From Acidiferrobacter sp. (GTDB lineage Bacteria > Pseudomonadota > Gammaproteobacteria > Arenicellales > UBA868), in contig NZKZ01000102.1 in assembly GCA_002694065.1 (NCBI GenBank), positions 1-14,582 on the forward strand: a DNA stretch of 14,582 nt. The letters are read 5' to 3'. This document shows positions 1-7,169 of the stretch, piece by piece. The first letter of the stretch is position 1; every line of letters starts with the position of its first letter. The notes under the pieces were generated by a model. That model searched no databases, was not told the origin of the DNA, and saw nothing but the letters and a program-made list of their open reading frames with translations. The position numbers were made by a program, and so were the translations under genes.

Positions 1-1
1 C

Positions 2-445
2 GGGGTGGCTCAGGGCATCGCGCTGGCTCTCAACAAGCCGATGCTGGCGATCTCGTCCCTGATGACTCTGGCCGAGGGGATTCGGGATCAGATCAAGCCA
101 TCAGACCGCATTGTGGCAGCGATTGATGCCCGAATGGAGCAGGTCTATTGGGGCTGCCTTGAGCGGGACGACGACGCATCCGGAGGTTGGCGCTGGCAGG
201 AGGAGCCCAGGGTCAGTGATCCAGAATCCTTGAAAGAGCACGTCTCTGACTGCGTTGGTGTCGGCAGCGGCTGGGATCGCTATGCGTCGGTCTTTCAGGC
301 AGACACAGACTGCGTTTGGCACCCCGGGGCGTTTCCCCAGGCAGGTTATGGCGCACGAATCGCCAGTCGGCTACTGAATCAAGGTGCCAAAGGAGAGTGG
401 CGTGAGGCCGCACCCGCCTATATTCGCAACGACGTGACGAACTAG
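2..445 (+). CDS. tsaB: TsaB, tRNA threonylcarbamoyladenosine synthesis protein (5' end missing)
   Basis: This is the C-terminal part (about 147 residues) of TsaB; the gene runs off the left edge, so its start is not visible. The family is about 230 residues long. TsaB is a non-catalytic ASKHA-fold partner of TsaD that, with TsaE, transfers threonylcarbamoyl to A37 of ANN-decoding tRNAs in the cytoplasm. Visible hallmarks are the opening GVAQGIALAL stretch, the AISSLMTLA segment, the strongly conserved AAIDARMEQVYWG block, a GVGSGW motif, and the usual ending PAYIRNDVTN, which matches the PVYLRN ending of E. coli TsaB. The gene ends in TAG and faces the lipoprotein gene tail to tail across only 20 nt, with no visible hairpin terminator. 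Nothing suggests damage apart from the window edge. Confidence 0.93.
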   Translation, partial: GVAQGIALALNKPMLAISSLMTLAEGIRDQIKPSDRIVAAIDARMEQVYWGCLERDDDASGGWRWQEEPRVSDPESLKEHVSDCVGVGSGWDRYASVFQADTDCVWHPGAFPQAGYGARIASRLLNQGAKGEWREAAPAYIRNDVTN

Positions 446-465
446 GGTGATCTTGAGGGAGACCG

Positions 466-1227
466 TTAGAGTCGGGAGAGGTTAACTGTGCCGCTCGTTT
501 CGACAGAGCAGGTGCCGGTGTTGCTTTTCCAGACACCGCTATAGGATCCGATCAAGGAAGAAGACGAACCCGTCAAGGTAAAGGTGACGCTATCTGAGAC
601 TGTTGCAGTGTCAATGGTGGCTGCAGCGATTGCACCTGATCCGCCGCCGCCTGAGAAGAAGACACTTGGGGCGAGCACATATCCCGATCCCGGATTAGTG
701 ATCACGACTCCCCCGACCTCGCCTGCAGTGTCTCCCGTGCCCAGTATGGCGTTACCTTCGGCCCTTGTGCCGCCGCTGGGGGGTTCGCTGAAACTGACCG
801 CCGGTGCAGACGTATAACCGGCGCCGCCAGCAGAAATCGTGACCGCACTCACTCCACCCGTGGCTTGGGCCGAGCTGATCGTCAGGCTGACTGTGCCGCT
901 GTTGCTGTTTTCCTGATCAGCCGTCAAGGGATTGTCCCCCGTGGTATTGGCCGGCGCCTGAACGGCGGTGCCTGTCAGGTTTCCTCCGGAAATGCATGTG
1001 TGTCCGGTGATGCTGATCGTGCCGCTCACGGTGCCTCCGCCATCAGACAGGGTCACGGTCGCCGCTCTTGCCACGCCCGTTTCATCGCTGATGGTGCCGG
1101 CCCAGTGACCTGAGACGTTGAATGCCTGATTGAAGACGCCCCCGCTGCTGCCTCCGCTACAGGCAGTCAATCCGCCGGCGGCCAGCACTGCTGTCAGGAT
1201 TGCGGTGATGGATTTAGCGCTTTTCAT
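466..1227 (-). CDS. Putative lipoprotein with two GxGY-type repeats, function unknown
   Basis: I do not recognise a named family. From the ATG at 1227 the product is 253 residues, starting with a lipoprotein signal peptide (MKSAKS, hydrophobic stretch, lipobox LTAC with Cys23), so it should be lipidated and exported. An in-frame GTG at 1251 would add eight residues before the signal peptide; neither start has a good ribosome site, and ATG gives the more normal signal. After a Ser/Gly linker the mature part is Ser/Thr/Gly-rich and looks all-beta. Residues of about 40-115 and 205-253 look like parts of one beta domain, with Cys78 and Cys240 as possible disulfide partners. Between them sit two related repeats (about 126-162 and 172-205) sharing a GxGYxxAPxVxFS core. 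The gene lies 99 nt downstream of gatB on the same strand and could be read through from it or have its own promoter. Confidence 0.75.
   Translation of the reverse strand: MKSAKSITAILTAVLAAGGLTACSGGSSGGVFNQAFNVSGHWAGTISDETGVARAATVTLSDGGGTVSGTISITGHTCISGGNLTGTAVQAPANTTGDNPLTADQENSNSGTVSLTISSAQATGGVSAVTISAGGAGYTSAPAVSFSEPPSGGTRAEGNAILGTGDTAGEVGGVVITNPGSGYVLAPSVFFSGGGGSGAIAAATIDTATVSDSVTFTLTGSSSSLIGSYSGVWKSNTGTCSVETSGTVNLSRL
613..714 (-). repeat. GxGY protein repeat, copy 2 (inside the lipoprotein gene)
   Basis: This stretch encodes GGVVITNPGSGYVLAPSVFF followed by a Gly-rich turn and an Ala-rich strand. It matches copy 1 in the order Val-Ile-x-x-Gly-x-Gly-Tyr-x-x-Ala-Pro-x-Val-x-Phe-Ser. The similarity is seen at protein level; the DNA copies have diverged. 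Confidence 0.6.
742..852 (-). repeat. GxGY protein repeat, copy 1 (inside the lipoprotein gene)
   Basis: This stretch encodes VSAVTISAGGAGYTSAPAVS followed by a Pro/Gly turn and a closing strand. It aligns with copy 2 by the core GxGYxxAPxVxFS. Similar units occur in many exported bacterial and phage proteins, but I know of no assigned function. Confidence 0.6.
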
Positions 1228-1326
1228 TGCGTTGGCAGGCAGGTGGCTCACAAAGATACTTTACCCGATCTCAGGTCTTGCGCCTATGATGAGGTTACTG
1301 TTCCTGTGCGGTCGCAATTAGCGCGA

Positions 1327-2766
1327 TCAATCCAGGAGCTGCTTTTTCAGGAGCTCATTGACCGCTTGCGGATTGGCCTTGCCCGAGGTGGCTTTCATGA
1401 CCTGTCCCACGAGAAAGCCAATCACTTTTTCCTCTCCCGCGCGCACCTGCTCCGCCTGATCGGGAAAACCTGCTATCACGTCGTTTACTGCCTGGGCAAT
1501 GGCGTCGGTATCGGTGATCTGGGTCAATCCCTTGGACTGGATTACGGCATCCACATCACCGTCACTGTCGCCCTCCCACAGGGCTGCGAAAACCTGCTTG
1601 GCTATCTTGCCGGACACCGTCTTGTCCTGGATTCGGCAAATCAGCTGGCCCAGCATTGCGGGCGTTACAGGACTGTCAAGAATGCCGATGTCGCTTTTGT
1701 TGAGCCAGGACATCAATTCGCCGTTGATCCAGTTCGCAGTGAGGCGTGATTCCCCCTGAGCATGCTCGACGGCGGATTCGAAATAATCGGCAATCTCACT
1801 TTGCCCGGTCAGTTGCGCAGCGTCGTCTTCACTCAGTTGATAGTCAGACACAAAGCGGGCCTGTCTTGCATCGGGCAACTCGGGTAACTGCGACCTGATT
1901 AAGGCAATATCAGCCTCGTCGATGACGAGCGGCGGCAGATCCGGGTCAGGGAAATAGCGATAGTCATGTGCTTCTTCCTTGCCACGCATGGGTCGGGTCA
2001 GATCTGCGTCAGGATCGTAGAGGCGGGTCTCCTGCACGATGGCCCCACCTGCCTCGACCACCGAGATCTGTCGGTCAATCTCATGATGCAGTGCGCGCTC
2101 GACGAAACGGAATGAGTTGATATTCTTGAGTTCAGTACGCGTGCCGAGCGCGGCTTCTCCGCGCGGCCGGATAGAGACATTCGCGTCACAGCGGAACGAT
2201 CCTTCCTGCATGTTGCCATCGCAGATTTTCAGTGTTCGCACGAGCGTGTGAAGCTTCTTCAGGTACGCAACTGCTTCGGCAGGAGAGCGAAGATCCGGCT
2301 CCGAGACGATTTCGAGCAATGGTGTCCCGGCCCGATTCAGATCAATGCCGGTCATGCCATGGAAATCCTCGTGAAGGGATTTCCCCGCATCTTCCTCAAG
2401 ATGGGCCCGCGTGATCCGGATGGTCTTGGTCCCCGCTTCGGTTGTGATCTCAAGGCTGCCGCCGCTGACGACTGGAATTTCATACTGACTGATCTGGTAA
2501 CCTTTGGGCAGATCCGGATAGAAGTAGTTTTTTCGGGCGAAAACGGAAACGGGATTGACCGTCGCCCCTACCGCAAGGCCAAAAGTGGCCGCCATCAATG
2601 CCGCCTGGCGATTCATCACGGGAAGTACCCCGGGCAGACCGATATCCACGGCACAGGCCTGGGTGTTGGCCGACGCGCCGTAGGCGGTGGAGGACCCCGA
2701 GAAGATTTTGCTCTGAGTCATCAGTTGTGCGTGAACCTCAAGCCCGATGACGCACTCGAATTCCAT
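1327..2766 (-). CDS. gatB: GatB, Asp-tRNA(Asn)/Glu-tRNA(Gln) amidotransferase subunit B
   Basis: GatB binds the mischarged tRNA and its kinase-like domain phosphorylates the Glu or Asp side chain; ammonia from GatA then amidates it. The product is 479 residues, the normal length. It begins MEFECVIGLEVHAQLMTQSK and carries the family blocks ARKNYFYPDLPKGYQISQ, TRAHLEEDAGKSLHED, GIDLNRAGTPLLEIVSEPD, CDGNMQEGSFRCDANVSIRP and DYRYFPDPDLPPL. The C-terminal tRNA-binding YqeY-like tail ends VGQVMKATSGKANPQAVNEL. I chose the ATG at 2766, preceded by GGAGG at about 10 nt and starting 2 nt after the gatA stop. An in-frame GTG at 2775 would overlap gatA and add three residues not typical of the family. 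The closeness suggests translational coupling with gatA. Confidence 0.97.
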   Translation of the reverse strand: MEFECVIGLEVHAQLMTQSKIFSGSSTAYGASANTQACAVDIGLPGVLPVMNRQAALMAATFGLAVGATVNPVSVFARKNYFYPDLPKGYQISQYEIPVVSGGSLEITTEAGTKTIRITRAHLEEDAGKSLHEDFHGMTGIDLNRAGTPLLEIVSEPDLRSPAEAVAYLKKLHTLVRTLKICDGNMQEGSFRCDANVSIRPRGEAALGTRTELKNINSFRFVERALHHEIDRQISVVEAGGAIVQETRLYDPDADLTRPMRGKEEAHDYRYFPDPDLPPLVIDEADIALIRSQLPELPDARQARFVSDYQLSEDDAAQLTGQSEIADYFESAVEHAQGESRLTANWINGELMSWLNKSDIGILDSPVTPAMLGQLICRIQDKTVSGKIAKQVFAALWEGDSDGDVDAVIQSKGLTQITDTDAIAQAVNDVIAGFPDQAEQVRAGEEKVIGFLVGQVMKATSGKANPQAVNELLKKQLLD

Positions 2767-2768
2767 AC

Positions 2769-4223
2769 TCAACACCCCTCCGGCATACGCTGATGCCAGT
2801 CTGTTTCCTGCTGCAGTTGATGCGCCGTGCTCAAAAGCGAAGCCTCGTCCATAAATTTGCCGATTAACTGCAGGCCCACCGGCAACCCGGCCGTATCAAA
2901 GCCGCACGGAACAGACAGCCCCGGCAGTCCTGCCAGATTGACCGTGTTGGTAAAGATATCGTTGAGGTACATCGCGACCGGATCCTGGGTTTTTGCGCCG
3001 AGGGGGAACGCCGTTGTCGGGCTGGTCGGGCCAACGATCACGTCGCATTGTTCAAAGGCGGTTTCGAAATCCTGGGCGATAACGCGCCGGATTTTCTGCG
3101 CCTTGAGGTAGTAGGCGTCGTAATAGCCAGCAGAGAGTGCGTAGGTGCCAATCAGGATGCGACGTTTGACCTCCTCGCCGAACCCTTCAGCCCGGGAGTT
3201 CTCATAAAGGTCGACAAGCTCCTCCGCGTGTTCAGAGCGATGGCCAAACCGTACGCCATCAAAGCGCGAAAGATTCGAAGAGGCTTCTGCGGGCGCGATC
3301 ACGTAGTAGCAGGGAATCCCGGCGGCACTGTTGGGCAGGGAAACATCGACCAGCGTCGCTCCCAGCCTTTCCAAGACCGCAAGCGACTCACGCACTTTCT
3401 CAAGCACTTCTCCATCAACCGACGTGTCGAAAAATTCCTTTGGCAGGCCGAGCCTCAGGCCGCGTACCTCCGTACCCAGCAGAGTTGTCATGTCGGGCGT
3501 CGGGGCGTTGATGGAAGTGGAATCCCGTGGATCAAATCCGGCCATGCACTGGAGCATCAGAGCGGCGTCTTCTGCGTTTCGCGTGATTGGGCCGCCCTGG
3601 TCAAGGGAGGAGGCGAAGGCAATCATCCCATAGCGGGAAACGCGTCCATAACTTGGCTTCAGCCCGGTCAGTCCGCAAAAAGCGGCGGGTTGTCGGATCG
3701 ATCCGCCGGTGTCTGTGCCGGTCGCGCCCGCCACCAGGCAAGCCGCTACGGCTGCCGCTGAGCCGCCGGAGCTGCCGCCCGGAACCCGGTTGGGATCCCA
3801 GGGATTTCTCACGGATCCAAAAAACGAGGTTTCATTGGACGATCCCATCGCAAACTCGTCCATGTTGGTCTTGCCGACAGTGACGCTGCCGGCCTGGTGA
3901 AAGCGCTCCACAACGGTCGCATCGTAGGGCGAGACAAAGTTTTCCAGCATCTTTGAGCCGCAAGTGGTGAGGATGCCCCGGGTACAGAAAATGTCTTTGT
4001 GCGCGATGGGCACCCCGGTCAGCAGGTCAGCCTCGCCCCGGGCCAGTTGCTCGTCAGCGGCGGCTGCGGCTGACATGGCGCCTGACTCATCGACCGTGAC
4101 AAATGCGTTGAGATTCTTATGCTGGGCAATGCGATCCAGGCAATGCCGGGTCAGCTCGGTACTGCTGATTTCGCGACGGCGCAGCATGTCGCGAAGCGCG
4201 GTCAGGCTGTGTTCGTGAAGCAT
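2769..4223 (-). CDS. gatA: GatA, Asp-tRNA(Asn)/Glu-tRNA(Gln) amidotransferase subunit A
   Basis: GatA is the amidase-signature glutaminase of GatCAB: it hydrolyses glutamine and channels ammonia to GatB. The 484-residue product has the full Ser-cisSer-Lys triad with the same spacing as Staphylococcus aureus GatA (Lys79, Ser154, Ser178). Here these are Lys76 in PIAHKDIF, Ser151 in the PGGSSGGSAAAVAA glycine/serine loop, and the nucleophile Ser175 in GTDTGGSIRQPAAFCG. The block KTNMDEFAMGSSNETSFFG is also typical. The ATG at 4223 has only a weak upstream AAGAGA as ribosome site. The gene lies 52 nt after gatC and its TGA stop lies just before the gatB start. No frameshift or missing motif is seen. 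Confidence 0.98.
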   Translation of the reverse strand: MLHEHSLTALRDMLRRREISSTELTRHCLDRIAQHKNLNAFVTVDESGAMSAAAAADEQLARGEADLLTGVPIAHKDIFCTRGILTTCGSKMLENFVSPYDATVVERFHQAGSVTVGKTNMDEFAMGSSNETSFFGSVRNPWDPNRVPGGSSGGSAAAVAACLVAGATGTDTGGSIRQPAAFCGLTGLKPSYGRVSRYGMIAFASSLDQGGPITRNAEDAALMLQCMAGFDPRDSTSINAPTPDMTTLLGTEVRGLRLGLPKEFFDTSVDGEVLEKVRESLAVLERLGATLVDVSLPNSAAGIPCYYVIAPAEASSNLSRFDGVRFGHRSEHAEELVDLYENSRAEGFGEEVKRRILIGTYALSAGYYDAYYLKAQKIRRVIAQDFETAFEQCDVIVGPTSPTTAFPLGAKTQDPVAMYLNDIFTNTVNLAGLPGLSVPCGFDTAGLPVGLQLIGKFMDEASLLSTAHQLQQETDWHQRMPEGC

Positions 4224-4275
4224 GAAAAAACGGGTCTCTTGGGCGTGAGGACGTTAGCGCCGCCCTGCGATCGCG

Positions 4276-4563
4276 CTATTCAATAACGCGCGGTACAAGA
4301 TACAGTCCTTCGTCCACCTGGGGGGCGCTTTCCTGCATTGCATCGCGCTGGTCAGGCTCAGTCACCTGGTCTTCACGCAGTCGAAGCTGGATATCCTGCG
4401 GGTGAGCCATGGGTTCTACGCCGTCTGTATCGCAGTCATGCATTTGCTCTACCAGAGACAGAATCCCCGAAAGGCCTTCCTGGTAATCCCCCAACTCGTC
4501 GCTGGAAACCCTGATCCTCGCAAGGTGGGCGACACGCAGTACGTCTTTTTCTGAAATAGACAC
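4276..4563 (-). CDS. gatC: GatC, Asp-tRNA(Asn)/Glu-tRNA(Gln) amidotransferase subunit C
   Basis: GatC is the small subunit that wraps around and stabilises GatA in the amidotransferase. At 95 residues it has the usual size. It shows the N-terminal helix pattern of the family (SEKDVLRVAHLARIRVSSDE), the middle VEPMAHP motif followed by LREDQVTEPDQRD, and the ending APQVDEGLYLVPRVIE. The start codon is GTG; it is chosen because the family starts with MSxSxxDV and no ATG lies nearby. The ribosome site is weak (a GGAAAAA run just upstream). It is the first gene of the gatCAB run and reads away from mreB. Confidence 0.96.
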   Translation of the reverse strand: MSISEKDVLRVAHLARIRVSSDELGDYQEGLSGILSLVEQMHDCDTDGVEPMAHPQDIQLRLREDQVTEPDQRDAMQESAPQVDEGLYLVPRVIE

Positions 4564-4602
4564 CGATTTTTCCGGAGGACGAAAGCCAAAAGGAGAGCAG
4601 CA

Positions 4603-4608
4603 ATTATA
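4603..4608 (-). promoter_or_regulatory. Candidate -10 box of the gatCAB promoter
   Basis: On the minus strand this reads TATAAT, a perfect sigma70 -10 hexamer, about 40 nt before the gatC GTG. Transcription would start near 4595 and leave a leader of about 30 nt. No good -35 box lies 16-18 nt upstream (the best is CACGAT-like), so the call rests on the -10 box and its position at the head of the operon. Confidence 0.45.
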
Positions 4609-4639
4609 TCCCAGCCGTTAGGGGGATCGTGGTTCCCTG

Positions 4640-4648
4640 TGATAGATT
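4640..4648 (+). promoter_or_regulatory. Candidate extended -10 box for mreB
   Basis: The stretch TGATAGATT has an extended -10 form (TGn followed by TAGATT), about 40 nt before the chosen mreB ATG. No convincing -35 hexamer is visible at normal spacing. The region must hold an mreB promoter unless the gene is read from elsewhere, because gatC leaves in the opposite direction. Confidence 0.3.
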
Positions 4649-4688
4649 ATCGCCTTCAGACCTGCCACTTTTTCTGTCGCGCGGACTC

Positions 4689-5729
4689 ATGGTACTCAAA
4701 CGTCTTTTTGGATTCTTCTCCAACGATCTGGCAGTAGATCTTGGCACGGCCAATACGCTGGTTTACGTTCCAGACCGGGGTGTCATTCTCAACGAGCCCT
4801 CAGTGGTTGCTATTCGTACGGGTTCCTTGGCGCCCGAGAAAACCGTGCTGGCAGTCGGTCAGGAGGCAAAGATGATGCTGGGGCGCACGCCCGGCAATAT
4901 CCAGGCCATCCGGCCGCTTAAAGAAGGGGTCATCGCCGATTTCACGGTGGCAGAGGTGATGCTGAAGTACTTTATTCGCAAAGTGCAGCAGAATCGGTTT
5001 TTTTCGTCACCTCGCATCGTGATCTGTGTGCCGGGAGGCTCAAACCAGGTGGAGCGCCGTGCCATTCGTGAGTCGGCCATTACTTCGGGCGCGCGAGAAG
5101 TCTTCCTCATCGAAGAGCCGATGGCGATGGCGATCGGGGCCTCGTTACCGGTGGCGGAACCCACAGGATCGCTGGTTGTCGATATTGGAGGCGGCACCAC
5201 CGAAGTCGCGGTACTGTCCCTTGGCGGAATTGTGTATGCGACCTCGATTCGTGTGGCGGGAGATACTTTCGATGAGTCCATTATCAATTATGTTCGCCGG
5301 CGCCATGGCCTGCTTATTGGTGAGGCCACGGCGGAGCGGGTAAAAAAAGCCATCGGAACCGCATGGGATGAGTCCGATCATCGGGAGATGGAAATCAAGG
5401 GGCGGGATCTGGCTCACGGCATGTCCCACAGCCTGACCATCGGCAGTGACGAGGTGTATGAAGCCATCAGCGACTCGCTCCGCCAAATCGTGCAGGTGAT
5501 TCGAGAAACGCTTGAAAATACTCCGCCGGAGTTGGCAGCAGATATCGGTGATCGCGGTATGGTGATCGCCGGTGGGGGTGCCCTGATTCGCGACATGGAT
5601 CGCAGGCTGATGCAGGAGACGGGACTCCCTGTGGTGGTGGCGGATGATCCATTGACCTGTGTCGCCCGAGGGTGTGGCAGAGCGTTAGAGGAAATGAACG
5701 CACTGGGTGACGTCTTCACTCACGAGTAG
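4689..5729 (+). CDS. mreB: MreB, rod-shape actin homologue
   Basis: MreB forms short membrane-bound filaments that organise side-wall synthesis by the elongasome. The start is set at the ATG giving MVLKRLFGFFSNDLAVDLGT: this matches the family's amphipathic N-terminal membrane helix and a 346-residue length (E. coli has 347). An in-frame GTG at 4629 would add 20 atypical residues. No strong ribosome site is seen before the ATG. Actin-fold motifs are all present: phosphate 1 (Asp17 in DLGTAN), LIEEPMAMAIG with Glu142, phosphate 2 (Asp165 in DIGGGTTE), and the adenosine motif AGGGA near 294-298. The tail DPLTCVARGCGRALEEM is standard. It heads the + strand operon, 83 nt before mreC. Confidence 0.98.
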   Translation: MVLKRLFGFFSNDLAVDLGTANTLVYVPDRGVILNEPSVVAIRTGSLAPEKTVLAVGQEAKMMLGRTPGNIQAIRPLKEGVIADFTVAEVMLKYFIRKVQQNRFFSSPRIVICVPGGSNQVERRAIRESAITSGAREVFLIEEPMAMAIGASLPVAEPTGSLVVDIGGGTTEVAVLSLGGIVYATSIRVAGDTFDESIINYVRRRHGLLIGEATAERVKKAIGTAWDESDHREMEIKGRDLAHGMSHSLTIGSDEVYEAISDSLRQIVQVIRETLENTPPELAADIGDRGMVIAGGGALIRDMDRRLMQETGLPVVVADDPLTCVARGCGRALEEMNALGDVFTHE

Positions 5730-5812
5730 CCCCGACGCGTGTTTGTGCGAGTGCCCTGGCAGTGTGGCTGCTGTCTAAATGAGAAGGTCTATCCGAATCC
5801 AGGAGTGACGCG

Positions 5813-6676
5813 ATGGTGAAGAGCAGGGACGGCGTGGTACGCAGTCTCGGTCCTTACCTGCTGCTGTCCGCCGCTTTGATCGCAGCCTACCTGTATCTGC
5901 CTTCGGTACGCACGGTGGCTCAGTCTGCGGCGGTTATTGGTATCCCGATTCACTTCTTAGCTTCCTTGCCTAGCACTGCGCTAAAAGGTATGCAGGGCCA
6001 CCTAACAACCGCGGATCAGTTGCGCAGTGATTTCGAGGCAATGCGCCAGCGTAACCTTATCTTGCAGGCCAGGCTGCACCGCTTTGAATTTCTTGAAAAC
6101 GAGAATGCGCGTTTGCGTGAATTGTTGTCCTCGATGCCCTCCCAGGCGGAACAGGTGACGCTGGCAGCATTACTTGCGATTAATCCGGATCATGCAGCGC
6201 TCGCTGTCATGATCAACAAGGGCAGTGCTGACGGAATCTTCCAGGGTCAGCCGGTGGTGGATTCGGGAGGCCTGGTAGGGCAGGTTACCAAGCCGAGTTT
6301 GTTTTTCAGCAAAGTCAGCCTGATCACTCAGGAAGATCAGGCAGTACCGACACAAGTGGCGCGCAGCGGCCTTCGCACCGTGGTCTATGGCAGCGGATCC
6401 GGTCGCCTGCTTAGGGTGCCCTACCTTGACCGCAATGCAGACGTTCGAGCAGGCGATCTGCTGGTGACCTCCGGATTGGGGGGGCGGTATCCGCCGGGGT
6501 ATCCGGTTGCCAGAATCATCGCCGTTGAGCGTAACCTTGCTGAGGCATTTATGAAGATTACCGCCGAAGCCGCGTCCCATTTGGGTCGCGATCGGGAAGT
6601 GCTGCTGCTATGGCTGCCCACAAAGGAAACGCCCGCGCTGCAAGACCCAATGGAAACGGAAGAGGACGATGATTAG
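5813..6676 (+). CDS. mreC: MreC, rod-shape determining protein
   Basis: MreC is a single-pass inner-membrane protein that links MreB to the periplasmic enzymes and activates PBP2. The 287-residue product has a short cytoplasmic N-terminus, a membrane segment at about 14-30, a coiled coil at about 66-107 rich in charged heptads (FEFLENENARLRELL), and the two-barrel beta domain with the family block INKGSADGIFQGQPV and VDSGGLVGQV. A second block, GDLLVTSGLGGRYPPGYPVA, is also typical. The very acidic end METEEDDD is probably disordered. The ATG is preceded by AGGAG at 7 nt, the clearest ribosome site in the window. Its stop overlaps the start of mreD by 8 nt, implying coupling. Confidence 0.97.
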   Translation: MVKSRDGVVRSLGPYLLLSAALIAAYLYLPSVRTVAQSAAVIGIPIHFLASLPSTALKGMQGHLTTADQLRSDFEAMRQRNLILQARLHRFEFLENENARLRELLSSMPSQAEQVTLAALLAINPDHAALAVMINKGSADGIFQGQPVVDSGGLVGQVTKPSLFFSKVSLITQEDQAVPTQVARSGLRTVVYGSGSGRLLRVPYLDRNADVRAGDLLVTSGLGGRYPPGYPVARIIAVERNLAEAFMKITAEAASHLGRDREVLLLWLPTKETPALQDPMETEEDDD

Positions 6677-7166
6677 CGTCAACAGTGCACAACATCGCTC
6701 TTGGATTCCGTTTGCCACGGTGTTTATTGCGTTGGTACTGCAGGTCATTCCGACACCTGAATTGATTCGGGGTTTCTTGCCCGACTGGGTCTCCCTTGTG
6801 CTGATCTACTGGGCATTGGCCTTGCCCGACAGAATGCGGCTGTCCTTTGCCTGGGTTGCCGGCCTGGTCATAGATCTTGTTACCCTGGGGATTCCGGGTG
6901 TGCATGCCCTGAGCAACACCGTCCTGGTCTACCTGGCCAAGCGCCTGTCCTTGCGGGTGAGGGCCTACCTGCTTTGGCAGCAGAGCATCGTGATTGCACT
7001 GTTGCTTGGGATCGAACTGATCCTTTTTGTTGTCGTTGACTTTGCTTTGACGGGGAGCCTGGGCGAGGTGCATCGCTGGACAGCCGTTATTGTCGGCGGT
7101 CTGGTTTGGCCCCTGGTCTATTTGGCGCTTCGGCGGAGTCGGCACCTCGCCAACTTAGGCCGCTAA
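6669..7166 (+). CDS. mreD: MreD, rod-shape determining membrane protein
   Basis: MreD is a small integral membrane protein that partners MreC in the elongasome. The 165-residue product is strongly hydrophobic, with about five membrane segments and the family-like pieces PFATVFIALVLQVIP, LPDWVSLVLIYWALALP and GxPGVHALSNTVLVYL. Length is normal (E. coli 162). The ATG lies inside the end of mreC (8-nt overlap) and has GAGGA a few bases before it. It is identified by position between mreC and mrdA as well as by its sequence. Confidence 0.95.
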   Translation: MISVNSAQHRSWIPFATVFIALVLQVIPTPELIRGFLPDWVSLVLIYWALALPDRMRLSFAWVAGLVIDLVTLGIPGVHALSNTVLVYLAKRLSLRVRAYLLWQQSIVIALLLGIELILFVVVDFALTGSLGEVHRWTAVIVGGLVWPLVYLALRRSRHLANLGR

Positions 7167-7169
7167 GCG

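Noticed and set aside
446..465. Possible bidirectional terminator between tsaB and the lipoprotein gene
   Set aside because: The 20-nt gap has no inverted repeat and no T run on either strand.
1333..1355. Direct repeat CAGGAGCT twice around a T run, near the end of gatB
   Set aside because: It is a direct, not inverted, repeat and encodes the normal Lys/Leu-rich GatB tail (LLKKQLLD), so it is not a terminator.
2248..2793. + strand open frame (181 codons) opposite gatB
   Set aside because: Fully antisense to gatB, whose frame and motifs are intact. No family resemblance.
3048..3761. Long + strand open frame (237 codons) opposite gatA
   Set aside because: It lies wholly antisense to a well-conserved gene with an intact triad. 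Its protein is Arg/Gly-rich with no domain sense, as expected from a GC-rich shadow frame.
4574..4596. Two purine-rich Shine-Dalgarno-like stretches on the + strand (GGAGGA and AGGAGA)
   Set aside because: No start codon or open frame follows at the right distance on the + strand, and they are too far from the mreB ATG. On the minus strand, where gatC reads, they are pyrimidine-rich and cannot serve.
4622..4637. Small inverted repeat (GGGA/TTCCC) before mreB
   Set aside because: The stem is only about four pairs, so it is not distinguishable from chance.
6558..7145. Minus-strand open frame (195 codons) opposite mreC-mreD, rich in Gln, Pro and Asn
   Set aside because: The odd composition is the reverse reading of the hydrophobic Leu/Val codons of MreD. 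There is no ribosome site and no recognisable domain.
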